Part shown: positions 34,474-43,093 of the stretch, in pieces
How positions within the stretch are numbered: position 1 is the first letter of the stretch
Layout of the letters: every line of letters starts with the position of its first letter
Assembly (NCBI RefSeq): GCF_001673535.1
Contig: NZ_LZLY01000034.1
Coordinates: 1 to 64,000, forward strand
Length of the DNA stretch: 64,000 nt
Reading direction: 5' to 3'
From: Mycobacterium sp. 1081908.1
Lineage (GTDB): Bacteria > Actinomycetota > Actinomycetes > Mycobacteriales > Mycobacteriaceae
Notes under the pieces: generated by a model
What the model saw: only the letters and a program-made list of their open reading frames with translations
The model's database searches: none
Told to the model about the DNA's origin: nothing
Translations under genes and position numbers: made by a program

Positions 34474-36747
34474 CTGTGAGACCGCGGCGGCCGCCGTCAC
34501 GGCGGCGGTCGCGAGGACCAGCACCGTCGCGCCGACGGACAGGTGCAGGCTGAACAGGTCGTTGTTGAACGAGCGCAGGAACAGCCACCCCGCTGCTACG
34601 CCGGCCGCCAGGCCGATCGGCACGGCAAGCAGTGTCGCGGCGAGGTTCTCGATGGCCACGGTGGCGGTGAGCCGGCGGATCGGTGCGCCGGTCGCCCGCA
34701 GTGTGGCGAGTTCGCTCGTCCGCTCGGCCAGGTTGATCGTCATCGTGACGTAGATGACCGTGAACGCGAGCAGGGCACCCAGCACCAGGGCGGTGCCGGC
34801 GAACGCCCAGAAGATGACCAGGTAGCTGCGCAACTGCTTTTCGACCGCGCGATTGTCCGTGTAGGCGGCCACGCCGGCGAGCGCCGTGGCACCGGCGCGG
34901 ACCCGGTCGCGGTCCGCTCCGTTGTCGAAGCGGAGCAGGTACCCAGCGGGTTCGGCGTCCGTGAGGGCTCGGGCGGTGTCGTTGGTGGCGTACACGGCGG
35001 TGCCCAACGGTTCGTCGACGAGGCCGGCGAGCCGCACCGTCCGGGCGGGTCCGGCGGCGGGCACGACGGACAGGTCGTCGCCGACGCGCACACCAAGCCG
35101 GTTCGCGAGGGCCGCGCCGGCGAGAACGCCGTCGGCCGGCAGCGTCCGGAAGGTGCCGTTCGGGTTGCGGAATCCGTGCATGACCGTCGCCGGTTGGAGC
35201 CCGGTGAGCGAGGTCGGGTAGGTGTGGCCGTTGGCGACGACGGCGACCCGCGCCATGGTCGCCGGCTCGACGACCGCGACGCCGGGGATCGAATTCAACT
35301 TGTCTCCAACATCCTTCGCCCCCGGCGCGACGAGCACGGTGGCATCCTGGCGCTGCACCTGGCCGAACTCGACATCGACCATCGCGCGCACGCTGGTCAG
35401 CATCGAGGCCGAGGCGAGGATCAGGACCAGCGCAAGCACACCGCCGACCATGGTGGCCGCGGTGCGGCGCCGGCTGCGGGTCAGGGAACGCAACGCCATC
35501 CGGAACACGACGGGCAGTCGTGTCCACCGCGCGGAGACCCGGATCAACCGACCGATGCGGATCTCGCGGACCCCGTCGCCGCGCATCGCCTCGGCGGGCG
35601 CGGTCCGGGCGGCCCCGATCGCGGGCATCAGTCCCGCGATCACCCCGGTGACCAGTCCGAGCGCGAAACCGATGACGGCGGTGGGGATTCGGTGCTCGAT
35701 GACGGTGTCCGGAAGCCGCAACAGCGACGCGTAGGCCTTCGTGTAAGCCGACGTGGCCACTCCCCCGACCAGGACCCCCGCCAGCGCCGCGACGGTCGCG
35801 ACGATCGCCCCGTACCACGCGTAGTGCTGCACCACCACGCGACGCCGCGCGCCCAGCGCGAGCAGGGTGCCGATCACCGGTCGCTCCGTGTGGATGATGC
35901 GGGTGAGCAGCAGGTACTCGGCGATCGCCGCGGCGCTCAGGAACAACGCGGGGAACCCGATCGCCATCCCGCGGAATCCGTTGAAATTTTGCCGGAGTGC
36001 GGCGTTGGACGGTTGGTCGCCGCGGTCCTCGACGTCCGCGGCGCCGGCGGAACGCAGCAGACCGGTGATCCGGTCGCGATCGGATTGGGTGGCGCCACCG
36101 GCCATTTCGAGAAGTACCTGATTGGGCGTCGCGCGCGCCGACAGCGTCCGGGAAAGGGATTCGGGCGCGAACACCACGGCGAACGCATGGGGATCACCGA
36201 GGATGTCCTGGCGGTTTCGCGCGGGCCAGAGGTATTCGGGAGACCGCACGACTCCGGAGACGATCACGTCGCGCCATCCCGTGCCGTCGAACACCCGCAG
36301 GCTTTTGCCCGGGGTGAGGCCGAAGGTGTCGGCGGTGTGCCGCTCGACGGCCACCTGGTCGGAGCGCTCGGGATCGGGCAGTCCCCCGGAGACGGCGTCG
36401 ATCTCGTTGATTGCGTTTCCCGGCGGGATTCCCACGACCCGGCCGACGAGTTTGGTGCCGCCGATGGCGAGCGGACGGTCGGCCTGGGTGCGGATCGCGA
36501 TGCGGGCGACGCCGGCGGCGTTACGCACCGCCGAGGCCATGGCCTCCGCGTCGCCGCCCGTCACCGTCAGATCGGCGAAATGCGTTCTGGCGTAGGTCCG
36601 GTCGTAGGACGCCTGCACGTTGCGGAAGGAGTCGTAGCTGGCGACGAACAGCAGCACCCCGAGCATGACCGTCGCGCCGATCGCGGCGACCTGCGGCAGC
36701 CGCCGCCGCAAGTCGCGCCGGGCCTTCTTGTGCAGTGCGGAGCTCAT
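34408..36747 (-). CDS. ABC transporter permease, FtsX/MacB type
   Basis: The 779-residue protein has an N-terminal helix, a large extracellular domain, three helices (near GFPALFLSAAAIAEYLLL, WYGAIVATVAALAGVLV and AVIGFALGLVTGVIAG), then a second such unit ending with three more. It carries two FtsX domains, so the gene may be a full two-half permease. It pairs with the ATPase nine bases upstream. MacB-like systems move lipids, peptides or drugs through mechanotransmission; the cargo is unknown. Confidence 0.9.
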   Translation of the reverse strand: MSSALHKKARRDLRRRLPQVAAIGATVMLGVLLFVASYDSFRNVQASYDRTYARTHFADLTVTGGDAEAMASAVRNAAGVARIAIRTQADRPLAIGGTKLVGRVVGIPPGNAINEIDAVSGGLPDPERSDQVAVERHTADTFGLTPGKSLRVFDGTGWRDVIVSGVVRSPEYLWPARNRQDILGDPHAFAVVFAPESLSRTLSARATPNQVLLEMAGGATQSDRDRITGLLRSAGAADVEDRGDQPSNAALRQNFNGFRGMAIGFPALFLSAAAIAEYLLLTRIIHTERPVIGTLLALGARRRVVVQHYAWYGAIVATVAALAGVLVGGVATSAYTKAYASLLRLPDTVIEHRIPTAVIGFALGLVTGVIAGLMPAIGAARTAPAEAMRGDGVREIRIGRLIRVSARWTRLPVVFRMALRSLTRSRRRTAATMVGGVLALVLILASASMLTSVRAMVDVEFGQVQRQDATVLVAPGAKDVGDKLNSIPGVAVVEPATMARVAVVANGHTYPTSLTGLQPATVMHGFRNPNGTFRTLPADGVLAGAALANRLGVRVGDDLSVVPAAGPARTVRLAGLVDEPLGTAVYATNDTARALTDAEPAGYLLRFDNGADRDRVRAGATALAGVAAYTDNRAVEKQLRSYLVIFWAFAGTALVLGALLAFTVIYVTMTINLAERTSELATLRATGAPIRRLTATVAIENLAATLLAVPIGLAAGVAAGWLFLRSFNNDLFSLHLSVGATVLVLATAAVTAAAAVSQLPAARLIKRIDVARVVRERSQ

Positions 36748-36756
36748 CGTGGCGCG

Positions 36757-37467
36757 TCACCACCGAATGGTCGCGGCGTCGGCCGGCGAGGAGTTGCGTT
36801 CCGTCGACACGATCGCGCCATCGCGCATCCGCACCACGTGATCGGCCACGTCGGCCGTGGCCTCGTTGTGCGTCACCATGATGACGCCGCATCCACTAGC
36901 GCGGCTGGTCTGCTGCAGCAGCTGCAGCACGCGACGCCCGGTCGCCACATCCAGCGCACCAGCCGGTTCATCGGCCAACAACAAGTCCGGGTCGGTCGCC
37001 AGCGCCCGGGCGATCGAAACCCGTTGCTGCTCACCGCCCGACAGCTGAGCCGGGAAATGCGCGGCACGATCCGACAGGCCCACCGCGGCAAGAAGCTCCG
37101 GAACGCGACCTCGGTCGCCCCGGCCGGTGAGTTCCATCACCACCTGCACGTTTTCGTGGGCGGTGAGGGAGGAAATCAGGTTGAAGAACTGGAACACGAA
37201 GCCGACGTGTTCGCGGCGGAAGGCACCCAGGTCCCGCGGCCGGCGCGCCGAAATATCCTGTCCGGCGACGGTTATCGTGCCGCAATCCGCCGTTTCGATG
37301 CCGCCGATGATATTGAGCAGCGTCGTCTTGCCCGACCCGCTCGGACCGAGGATCGCGACGAATTCACCGGCACGGAGATCGAGATCGACGTCGCTCAGCG
37401 CGGATACCGCCGCCGCGCCCTCGCCGTAGGTCTTGCTGACCCCACGTAGCCGGACCCCGCCGCGCAC
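36757..37467 (-). CDS. ABC transporter ATP-binding protein (MacB/LolD type)
   Basis: The ATPase has Walker A GPSGSGKTTLLN, the Q-loop in FVFQFFNLI, signature LSGGEQQRVSIARAL, Walker B LLLADEPAGALD and the H-loop VTHN. GTG at 37465-37467 starts the conserved VRLRGVSKTYGEG region. A TTG at 37485 would overlap the methyltransferase gene. With the permease it forms one exporter, and the three-gene order suggests an operon with the methyltransferase. Confidence 0.92.
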   Translation of the reverse strand: MRGGVRLRGVSKTYGEGAAAVSALSDVDLDLRAGEFVAILGPSGSGKTTLLNIIGGIETADCGTITVAGQDISARRPRDLGAFRREHVGFVFQFFNLISSLTAHENVQVVMELTGRGDRGRVPELLAAVGLSDRAAHFPAQLSGGEQQRVSIARALATDPDLLLADEPAGALDVATGRRVLQLLQQTSRASGCGVIMVTHNEATADVADHVVRMRDGAIVSTERNSSPADAATIRW

Positions 37468-37474
37468 AGCCGGC

Positions 37475-38332
37475 CTAGGAGCCAATCGCCCTGCCCCGCG
37501 CCCGCCACCTCGTCGATCGGGTGAGCCAGGCGTCGCTTTCCCGCTCGGGCCGCCGCGCCATGACGAATTGAGAGATTCCGTGCAGCTGCTGGTCGATGTC
37601 CGTCAGTCCGGCCGCCGCGAAGAAGCCCGGAACCGTGGTGCGGTCGAACACGCGCACCCCGCACATTTCGGCACCGAACTCGAGACCCTTGCGTATCAGC
37701 AAGGATTCGCGGCCATAGGTCGTCATCACGGCGATCCGCCCACCGGGCGAAAGTACCCGGATCATCTCTTGGAGCATGCGGATCGGTTCCTGGACGAGAT
37801 GCAGCGCGGCAAAGCAGCACACGACATCGAAGGTGCAGTCGTTGAAGGGCAGGCTGAGCGCGTCGGCGCGCATGTAGACCGCGCGGGCGGCGCTGTTGTC
37901 GCGGACGGCGCGCTCCATCATCGCGACGGAATTGTCCAACCCGATGACGAACCCGTCCCCGCTGAGCTGGTCGGCGAAGAAGCCGGTGAAATTGCCCGGG
38001 CCGCAGGCCACGTCGAGCACGCGCTGCTCGCCGCCCAGATGCAGTGCATCGGAAGCCTTTTGCCGCTCGGCGTCGATCGAAATTCCGTGCAACCGCATGA
38101 TCGCGACCATGATGGGACGCCAGAACCGCTCGTACAGCGCCGCGACCGTGGGGCTGTGCATGAATCGCTGCGCGAGGCTTGGCCGGATCGGGAAGCCGGC
38201 GCCCAGCAAATCGGTGAACCCGTCGCAGTAGTGCATCGAGCGCATGAAATCGTCGCGGATCAACCCACGCGCTAGCGCCGGCGACCACAGTGCATCCGGG
38301 ACGGCCTCCGCCCCGGGCTGTCGGGCGGTCAT
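37475..38332 (-). CDS. Class I SAM-dependent methyltransferase
   Basis: The 285-residue protein has the SAM motif VLDVACGPGNFTGFFAD, IGLDNSVAMMERA, ADALSLPFNDCTFDVVCCFAALH and LSPGGRIAVMTTYG, the UbiE-like layout. The N-terminal 90 residues form a separate helical region. The substrate is unknown; a small lipid or quinone is possible. It heads the exporter operon, so it may modify the transported compound. Confidence 0.88.
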   Translation of the reverse strand: MTARQPGAEAVPDALWSPALARGLIRDDFMRSMHYCDGFTDLLGAGFPIRPSLAQRFMHSPTVAALYERFWRPIMVAIMRLHGISIDAERQKASDALHLGGEQRVLDVACGPGNFTGFFADQLSGDGFVIGLDNSVAMMERAVRDNSAARAVYMRADALSLPFNDCTFDVVCCFAALHLVQEPIRMLQEMIRVLSPGGRIAVMTTYGRESLLIRKGLEFGAEMCGVRVFDRTTVPGFFAAAGLTDIDQQLHGISQFVMARRPERESDAWLTRSTRWRARGRAIGS

Positions 38333-38392
38333 AACCTAGGCACGCGGTCGGGCGCCGGATGGTTCACCGGCCGCGGCACAAATTTCGGGCGC

Positions 38393-38821
38393 CTACCGCG
38401 ATCGGGCCCCGCGCCAGACCCGGCGCGCGAGGTTGATCGGCGCGAGGGCGGCTTCCCAGGCCCTGCCCCGCCATGGGGCGCCGACGCCGACGAAGGTGAC
38501 CACGGCGCCGTCCGCGCCGCGGCCCTTTCCGGGTATCAAGCCGATGGTCGCGTGGGCGACGACGATGCGGCCGTCCTTGCGCAGGGCCGGGACCTTGAAG
38601 ATTTTGCGGTTCAATCGGCCGCTCTTCATCGCGTAATCGAAGCCCCACCAATGCACGGGCCGAAGGACGGGCGGGATCACCACGTCGAGGCTGTGGCCCA
38701 GCGCGTCGGCGGCCGAATGACCCACGACGTCCGTGACCGCATCACCCCACTGACGGATGACGCCGTGCCGGTCGACGGTCACCGTTGCGCGACCGTCGTT
38801 GGCCGCCCCGGAAGCGTCCAT
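38393..38821 (-). CDS. Single PAS-domain protein
   Basis: The 142-residue protein is essentially one PAS fold: TVDRHGVIRQWGDAVTDVVGHSAADALGHSLDVVIP, described as one region, then VPALRKDGRIVVAHATIGLI and VVTFVGVG. There is no attached kinase, cyclase or HTH domain. It is probably a small-molecule or redox sensor module acting on a partner. No partner gene is adjacent. Confidence 0.8.
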   Translation of the reverse strand: MDASGAANDGRATVTVDRHGVIRQWGDAVTDVVGHSAADALGHSLDVVIPPVLRPVHWWGFDYAMKSGRLNRKIFKVPALRKDGRIVVAHATIGLIPGKGRGADGAVVTFVGVGAPWRGRAWEAALAPINLARRVWRGARSR

Positions 38822-38862
38822 ACCGTGATCACGGCCGGCGCCGTCGCCGGGTTCAAACAGGG

Positions 38863-39459
38863 CTAGCCGGACAGCGCGGGCAGCACGAGGGTGTCGATGA
38901 CCTGCCGGAAGAAACCCGCGTCAACGGTTTGTCCGTTGAGCACTCGGAAAAGGCTCATCGCGGTAAGCACGTCGGCGACCAGGGACCAGTCGCGGTCGGC
39001 GGCGATCTCACCGCGGGCCGCGGCGCGGGTCAGGATGGTCGTCATGATGCGCCTGCCCTTTAGCAGCAGGAGGTCACCGAGGGCTTCCGCGAGCTGGGGA
39101 TCGTGGGTGGCTTCCAGGGCGACGCGGAGCACCAGGTCGTTGGTGATCAACTCGCTGTCATTGCGCGCCGCTCGCTCGACGACCGCGTCCATGTCGCCGG
39201 CCAAACTGCCGGCATCGGGGACCTCATCGGTGCACAGATCGGGCCGCCAATAGACGAGAACGTCGGTCATCAACGCCGCCTTCGATGACCACCGCCGATA
39301 AATCGCGGCCTTGCCGACGCCGGCGCGCGCGGCGATGTCGTCCATGTTCGTGGCGTCGTAGCCGTTCTCGGTCAGCGCGGCCAGCGCGGCGTTGAGGATC
39401 GCGGGATCGCGGGACCGGTCCAGGCGGCCCTCCGTGCGCTGGCGAAGCTTCGACTCCAT
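38863..39459 (-). CDS. TetR-family regulator next to mmpL
   Basis: The 198-residue protein has the HTH NMDDIAARAGVGKAAIYRRWSSK and a ligand domain of the AcrR C-terminal type (WRPDLCTDEVPDAGSL, FRQVIDTLVLPAL). It starts seven bases after the mmpL stop on the same strand, so it is the last gene of mmpS-mmpL-tetR. It likely represses the operon by binding the palindrome near 42837-42877. Confidence 0.9.
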   Translation of the reverse strand: MESKLRQRTEGRLDRSRDPAILNAALAALTENGYDATNMDDIAARAGVGKAAIYRRWSSKAALMTDVLVYWRPDLCTDEVPDAGSLAGDMDAVVERAARNDSELITNDLVLRVALEATHDPQLAEALGDLLLLKGRRIMTTILTRAAARGEIAADRDWSLVADVLTAMSLFRVLNGQTVDAGFFRQVIDTLVLPALSG

Positions 39460-39466
39460 TGCTGCG

Positions 39467-42331
39467 TCACACCCCCGTCAGTTGCGGGACGGGCGCGGTG
39501 TCACCCTCCGGCTCCGGCTCAGGGGCCTGCCTCTTCCTCATGGCGAAGGTGTCCAGCGGCCACCAGAACCAGCGGCCCAGCGCGGCGGCGATCGCCGGCG
39601 TCATGAACGCCCGCACGATAAACGTGTCGACGAGCAGACCCAACCCGATCGCGGTGCCGAACTGCCCGATCACCACCAGGTCGCTGACGATCATCGACGC
39701 CATGGTCGCCGCGAATATCAGGCCGGCCGCGGTGACCACCCGGCCGGAGGCTCCCATGCCCCGGATGATGCCGGTGTTGAGGCCGGCCGGGATTTCTTCC
39801 TTCAAGCGAGAGACCAGCAGCAGGTTGTAGTCGGACCCGACGGCCAGCAGGATGATCACCGTCAGCGGTAGCACGATCCATTGCAGCCCCACCCCGAGGA
39901 TGTCCTGCCAGAGCAGCACGGACAGACCGCACGCGGTGCCCAACGACGCGAGCACGGTGCCGACGATCACCAGGGACGCCACCAGGCTCCGGGTGATCAG
40001 CAGCATGATCGAGAAGATCAGGATCAGCGTCGCGATGCCGGCGATCGTCAGGTCGATCTTCACGCCGTCCTGCATGTCGCTGTACATCGAGGCGGTGCCG
40101 GCCAGCGACACCTTGGCAGACTCCAAGGGGGTTCCCTTGACCGCGTCGGCAACCGCCTGCTTGACGCCCTTCACGTGCCGGATCCCGTCCACCGAGGCGG
40201 GGTCGCCCTGGTGGGTGATGATGAACCGGACCGCCTTACCGTCGGGCGAGACGAACATTTTCAAACCGCGCTTGAAGTCGGGGTTTTTGAAGACTTCGGG
40301 CGGAAGATAGAAGCTGTCGTCGTTCTTGGCTTCGTCGAAGTAGTTCCCCATCATCGTCGAGCCTTCTGCGTTCTCCTGCATATGCCGCTGGATGCCCGCC
40401 ATGGAGCTGTGCGTGGACAGCATGAAGTCGCGCATTCTTTGCATCGACTCGATGGTCTTGGGAAAGTCGGCGAGCAGCTGTGGCATCAACCGGTCCAGGG
40501 CGTCGAAATCGACTGTGAGGCCGGCGAATTTGTCGGAAATCTCGTCGATGCCGTCGAGCGCATCGAAGATTGAGCGCAGCGACCAGCACATGGGGATGTC
40601 GAAACAGTGCCTCTCCCAATAGAAATAGCTGCGAATGGGCCTGAAGAAGTCGTCGAAGTCCGCGATGCGGTCCCGCAGCTCGTTGGTGGTGTTCACCAGG
40701 TCGTGCGTCCGGCCATCCATGCTGTGGGTCGTGGCGGTCATCTGCTGCATGACGCCATACATGTGCTGCATGACGCTGATCGTTCTGCCCATCTCGTCGG
40801 CCTGCTCGAGCATCGACGCCATGCTGTCGTTCATGAACTTCGCGGTTTGCAGGGTGCTGGAGCTGTTCATGGCGATCACGAAGGGGATCGAACTGTGCTC
40901 GATCGGCGCGCCCAGCGGGCGGGTGATGGTCTGGACCCGCCCGATGCCGCGTTCATGGAAGACGGTCTTGGCGATTCTGTCGATGATCAGCATGTCCGCC
41001 GGATCGCGCAGATCGTGGTCGGCTTCGACCATCAGTAATTCCGGATTCATGCGCGCCGGGCTGAAGTGCCGCTCGGCCGCCGTCTGCGCGACGTTCGCCG
41101 CGATGTCCGGCGGGGTGAACTTCCTGTCGTTGTAAGTCGGGACATAGGTCGTCAGGCTGACGAAACCGATCACCGCGACAAAGGACGCCACCACGATGAT
41201 GGGTATCGGCCACCTCGTCACCATCGTGCCGACTTTGCGCCAACCTCGTTCCGACACTTGACGTTTCGGATCGAAGAAACCGAACCTGGACCCGACCACG
41301 AGCACTGCGGGAGCCAGCGTCAGGCCCGCCAGCATCGTCACCACCAGGGCGATGGCGCACGGGATGCCCATCGTCTGGAAGTACGGAAGCTTGGTCGCGG
41401 TCAGGCACAGGCAGGCGCCCACGATCGTCAGACCCGACCCCAGGATGACGTGCACCACGCCGTTGTAGGCGCTGTAGTACGCCTGCTCTCGATCCTCGCC
41501 ACGGGATCGGGCTTCGTGATAGCGACCCAACAGGAAGATGAAATAGTCGGTTCCCGTGGCGATGGTCAGCATCGTGACCATGCTGACGGCGTACGGCGTC
41601 AGACCGATGATGTCCAGATTCCCGGCGGTCGCAACGATGCCTTCCGCGGCATAGAGCTCGAAGCGGACCAGGATCAACGCCAGGATCGCGTTCTTCAGCG
41701 AGCGATAGATGATCAGCAGCATCACGAAGATGACGCCGATCGTGACCATCGTCATCAGTTCCATGCTGTTGTGCGCGGCGATCAGCGTGTCGGTATTGAG
41801 CGCGGTGTTGCCGGCCACGTAGGCCTTGACCCCCGGCGGCGGCGGGACGCTTTTGACGATCTTGCGGACCTCGGCGACCGACTTGTGGGCGGGGGTGGTG
41901 CCCTGCGCGCCGTCCAGGAAGACCTGCACGTAGGCGGCTTTACCGTCCGGACTCTGGGACCCGGCGGCGGTCAGCGGGTCACTCCAGAAATCCTGGAGGA
42001 ACTGGACATGCTTGCTGGCCTTGAGCTTGGCGACGATCTTGTTGTAGAACTCGTGCGCGCTGTCGCCGAGCTTGTCGTCGCCTTCCAACACGACCATCGC
42101 CGTGGAGTCGGTGTCGAACTCCTGGAACTTGTGGCCGATGTTCATCATGTCTTTGAACGCGGTCGCGTCCCGCGGAGTCATGGGCACCGAGTGCCTGCCC
42201 GCGACGTCGCCAAGCGCGGGCGTGAACAGCGTGGTGCCGAGCGCGACAAGCAGCCAGAGCAGGATGATCGGCACCGCCAGGACGCGGATCGTGCGGGCGA
42301 TGCGGGAGCGGGAGCCAGGCTCGCTACTCAT
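39467..42331 (-). CDS. MmpL-family RND transporter
   Basis: The 954-residue protein has the MmpL layout: an N-terminal helix (TIRVLAVPIILLWLLVALG), periplasmic domain D1, five helices with GTDYFIFLLGRYHEARSRGE, a second loop with alpha-helical arm (ISVMQHMYGVMQQMTA), and a second helix bundle with VGSDYNLLLVSRLKEE. The GTDY and GSDY motifs supply the proton-relay Asp-Tyr pairs. Such transporters export lipids, siderophores or drugs. ATG at 42329-42331 overlaps the mmpS stop as ATGA. Confidence 0.95.
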   Translation of the reverse strand: MSSEPGSRSRIARTIRVLAVPIILLWLLVALGTTLFTPALGDVAGRHSVPMTPRDATAFKDMMNIGHKFQEFDTDSTAMVVLEGDDKLGDSAHEFYNKIVAKLKASKHVQFLQDFWSDPLTAAGSQSPDGKAAYVQVFLDGAQGTTPAHKSVAEVRKIVKSVPPPPGVKAYVAGNTALNTDTLIAAHNSMELMTMVTIGVIFVMLLIIYRSLKNAILALILVRFELYAAEGIVATAGNLDIIGLTPYAVSMVTMLTIATGTDYFIFLLGRYHEARSRGEDREQAYYSAYNGVVHVILGSGLTIVGACLCLTATKLPYFQTMGIPCAIALVVTMLAGLTLAPAVLVVGSRFGFFDPKRQVSERGWRKVGTMVTRWPIPIIVVASFVAVIGFVSLTTYVPTYNDRKFTPPDIAANVAQTAAERHFSPARMNPELLMVEADHDLRDPADMLIIDRIAKTVFHERGIGRVQTITRPLGAPIEHSSIPFVIAMNSSSTLQTAKFMNDSMASMLEQADEMGRTISVMQHMYGVMQQMTATTHSMDGRTHDLVNTTNELRDRIADFDDFFRPIRSYFYWERHCFDIPMCWSLRSIFDALDGIDEISDKFAGLTVDFDALDRLMPQLLADFPKTIESMQRMRDFMLSTHSSMAGIQRHMQENAEGSTMMGNYFDEAKNDDSFYLPPEVFKNPDFKRGLKMFVSPDGKAVRFIITHQGDPASVDGIRHVKGVKQAVADAVKGTPLESAKVSLAGTASMYSDMQDGVKIDLTIAGIATLILIFSIMLLITRSLVASLVIVGTVLASLGTACGLSVLLWQDILGVGLQWIVLPLTVIILLAVGSDYNLLLVSRLKEEIPAGLNTGIIRGMGASGRVVTAAGLIFAATMASMIVSDLVVIGQFGTAIGLGLLVDTFIVRAFMTPAIAAALGRWFWWPLDTFAMRKRQAPEPEPEGDTAPVPQLTGV

Positions 42332-42765
42332 ACGGATTTCACCAGGCAGTAGATGAACGGCTCGTATTCGTCGATGGTGCGTTCGTCGCGGACTTGGCCG
42401 TCGACGACGACCCGACATCGGATGTTGCGGACGCCTTTGTCACCTTGGGCGACGATGTTGGCCGACATCGACGGCAGGGTCGTCACGATCGTGTACGACC
42501 ACGGCAGCGGGGCGTGTTCGACGAGATGGGGTTGCCCGTTCTCGTCGAGGTAGTTGGCGCTGACACTGCCCGCCGATGGCGAAGTGACCTCGTAGGTGAT
42601 GTGTTTCGGGTTGAACGGTTTCGTATCGTCGGCGTTCGCGTCGTGGCTGGAGGCGTGCGCGGTGGCACCGAAACTGGCGCGGACCCGCAGCACGACATAC
42701 GAACCGAGCGCGACGACGACGACCAGAAGTAGCGGGATCCACACCTTCTTGAAGAGTCGATACAC
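42328..42765 (-). CDS. MmpS-family accessory protein
   Basis: The 145-residue protein has one N-terminal helix (WIPLLLVVVVALGSYVVLRV) and a periplasmic domain with ITYEVTSPSAGSVSANYLDENG, PLPWSYTIVTTLPS and CRVVVDGQVRDERT. It ends YCLVKSV, as in MmpS4/MmpS5. GTG at 42763-42765 is chosen because AGGAG lies eight bases before it and the length then matches MmpS5. An upstream GTG at 42804 has no such site. It works with the MmpL transporter. Confidence 0.92.
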   Translation of the reverse strand: MYRLFKKVWIPLLLVVVVALGSYVVLRVRASFGATAHASSHDANADDTKPFNPKHITYEVTSPSAGSVSANYLDENGQPHLVEHAPLPWSYTIVTTLPSMSANIVAQGDKGVRNIRCRVVVDGQVRDERTIDEYEPFIYCLVKSV

Positions 42766-43093
42766 CCGCCATCTCCTCCCTGCCGCCACCGCCGAAGTCG
42801 ACACGCCCGAGCCGCACTCACGCGGAACGCAAGTTCCATGCTCGGTCGGTCAGGACACTACCGCATCGCCGAGCATGCCGCCCGGAGTCGCGGGCCGCGC
42901 CATCAGGCTCGATCACAGACTCCAAATGGAGTACCAAATTACGCATGCTGAGCAGGCGATCGCCCGCACACAATCGGTTCGTCCACCCAATCGCTTCATA
43001 CCGCTTGGTCCGGCTCCATCCACTTGTGCACTGCGACCGGATCTGGCCTTGAAGCACGCCATCCCTAACGCTCGGTCCTTGAGAGGGGAAGTG
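42766..43093. other. Gene-free spacer between mmpS and the orphan membrane gene
   Basis: A 328-base divergent spacer. Besides the inverted repeat at 42837-42877 and the mmpS ribosome site, it holds no convincing open frame; frames across it lack start sites. Base composition shifts from GC-rich near mmpS to more mixed after about 42930, where the atypical gene's flank begins. Confidence 0.6.
42837..42877. promoter_or_regulatory. Inverted repeat upstream of mmpS, likely TetR operator
   Basis: CATGCTCGG at 42837-42845 is perfectly inverted as CCGAGCATG at 42869-42877, 23 bases apart. It lies 72-112 bases upstream of the mmpS start. The TetR gene at the end of the same operon is the natural regulator. 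Confidence 0.6.

Noticed and set aside
34543..37449. Plus-strand open frame of 968 codons opposite the ABC transporter
   Set aside because: The composition is Arg/Gly/His-rich and low in hydrophobic order; the opposite strand has clear ABC ATPase and FtsX motifs in the same span.
41066..42352. Plus-strand open frame opposite mmpL
   Set aside because: Shadow of the MmpL coding strand with atypical composition.
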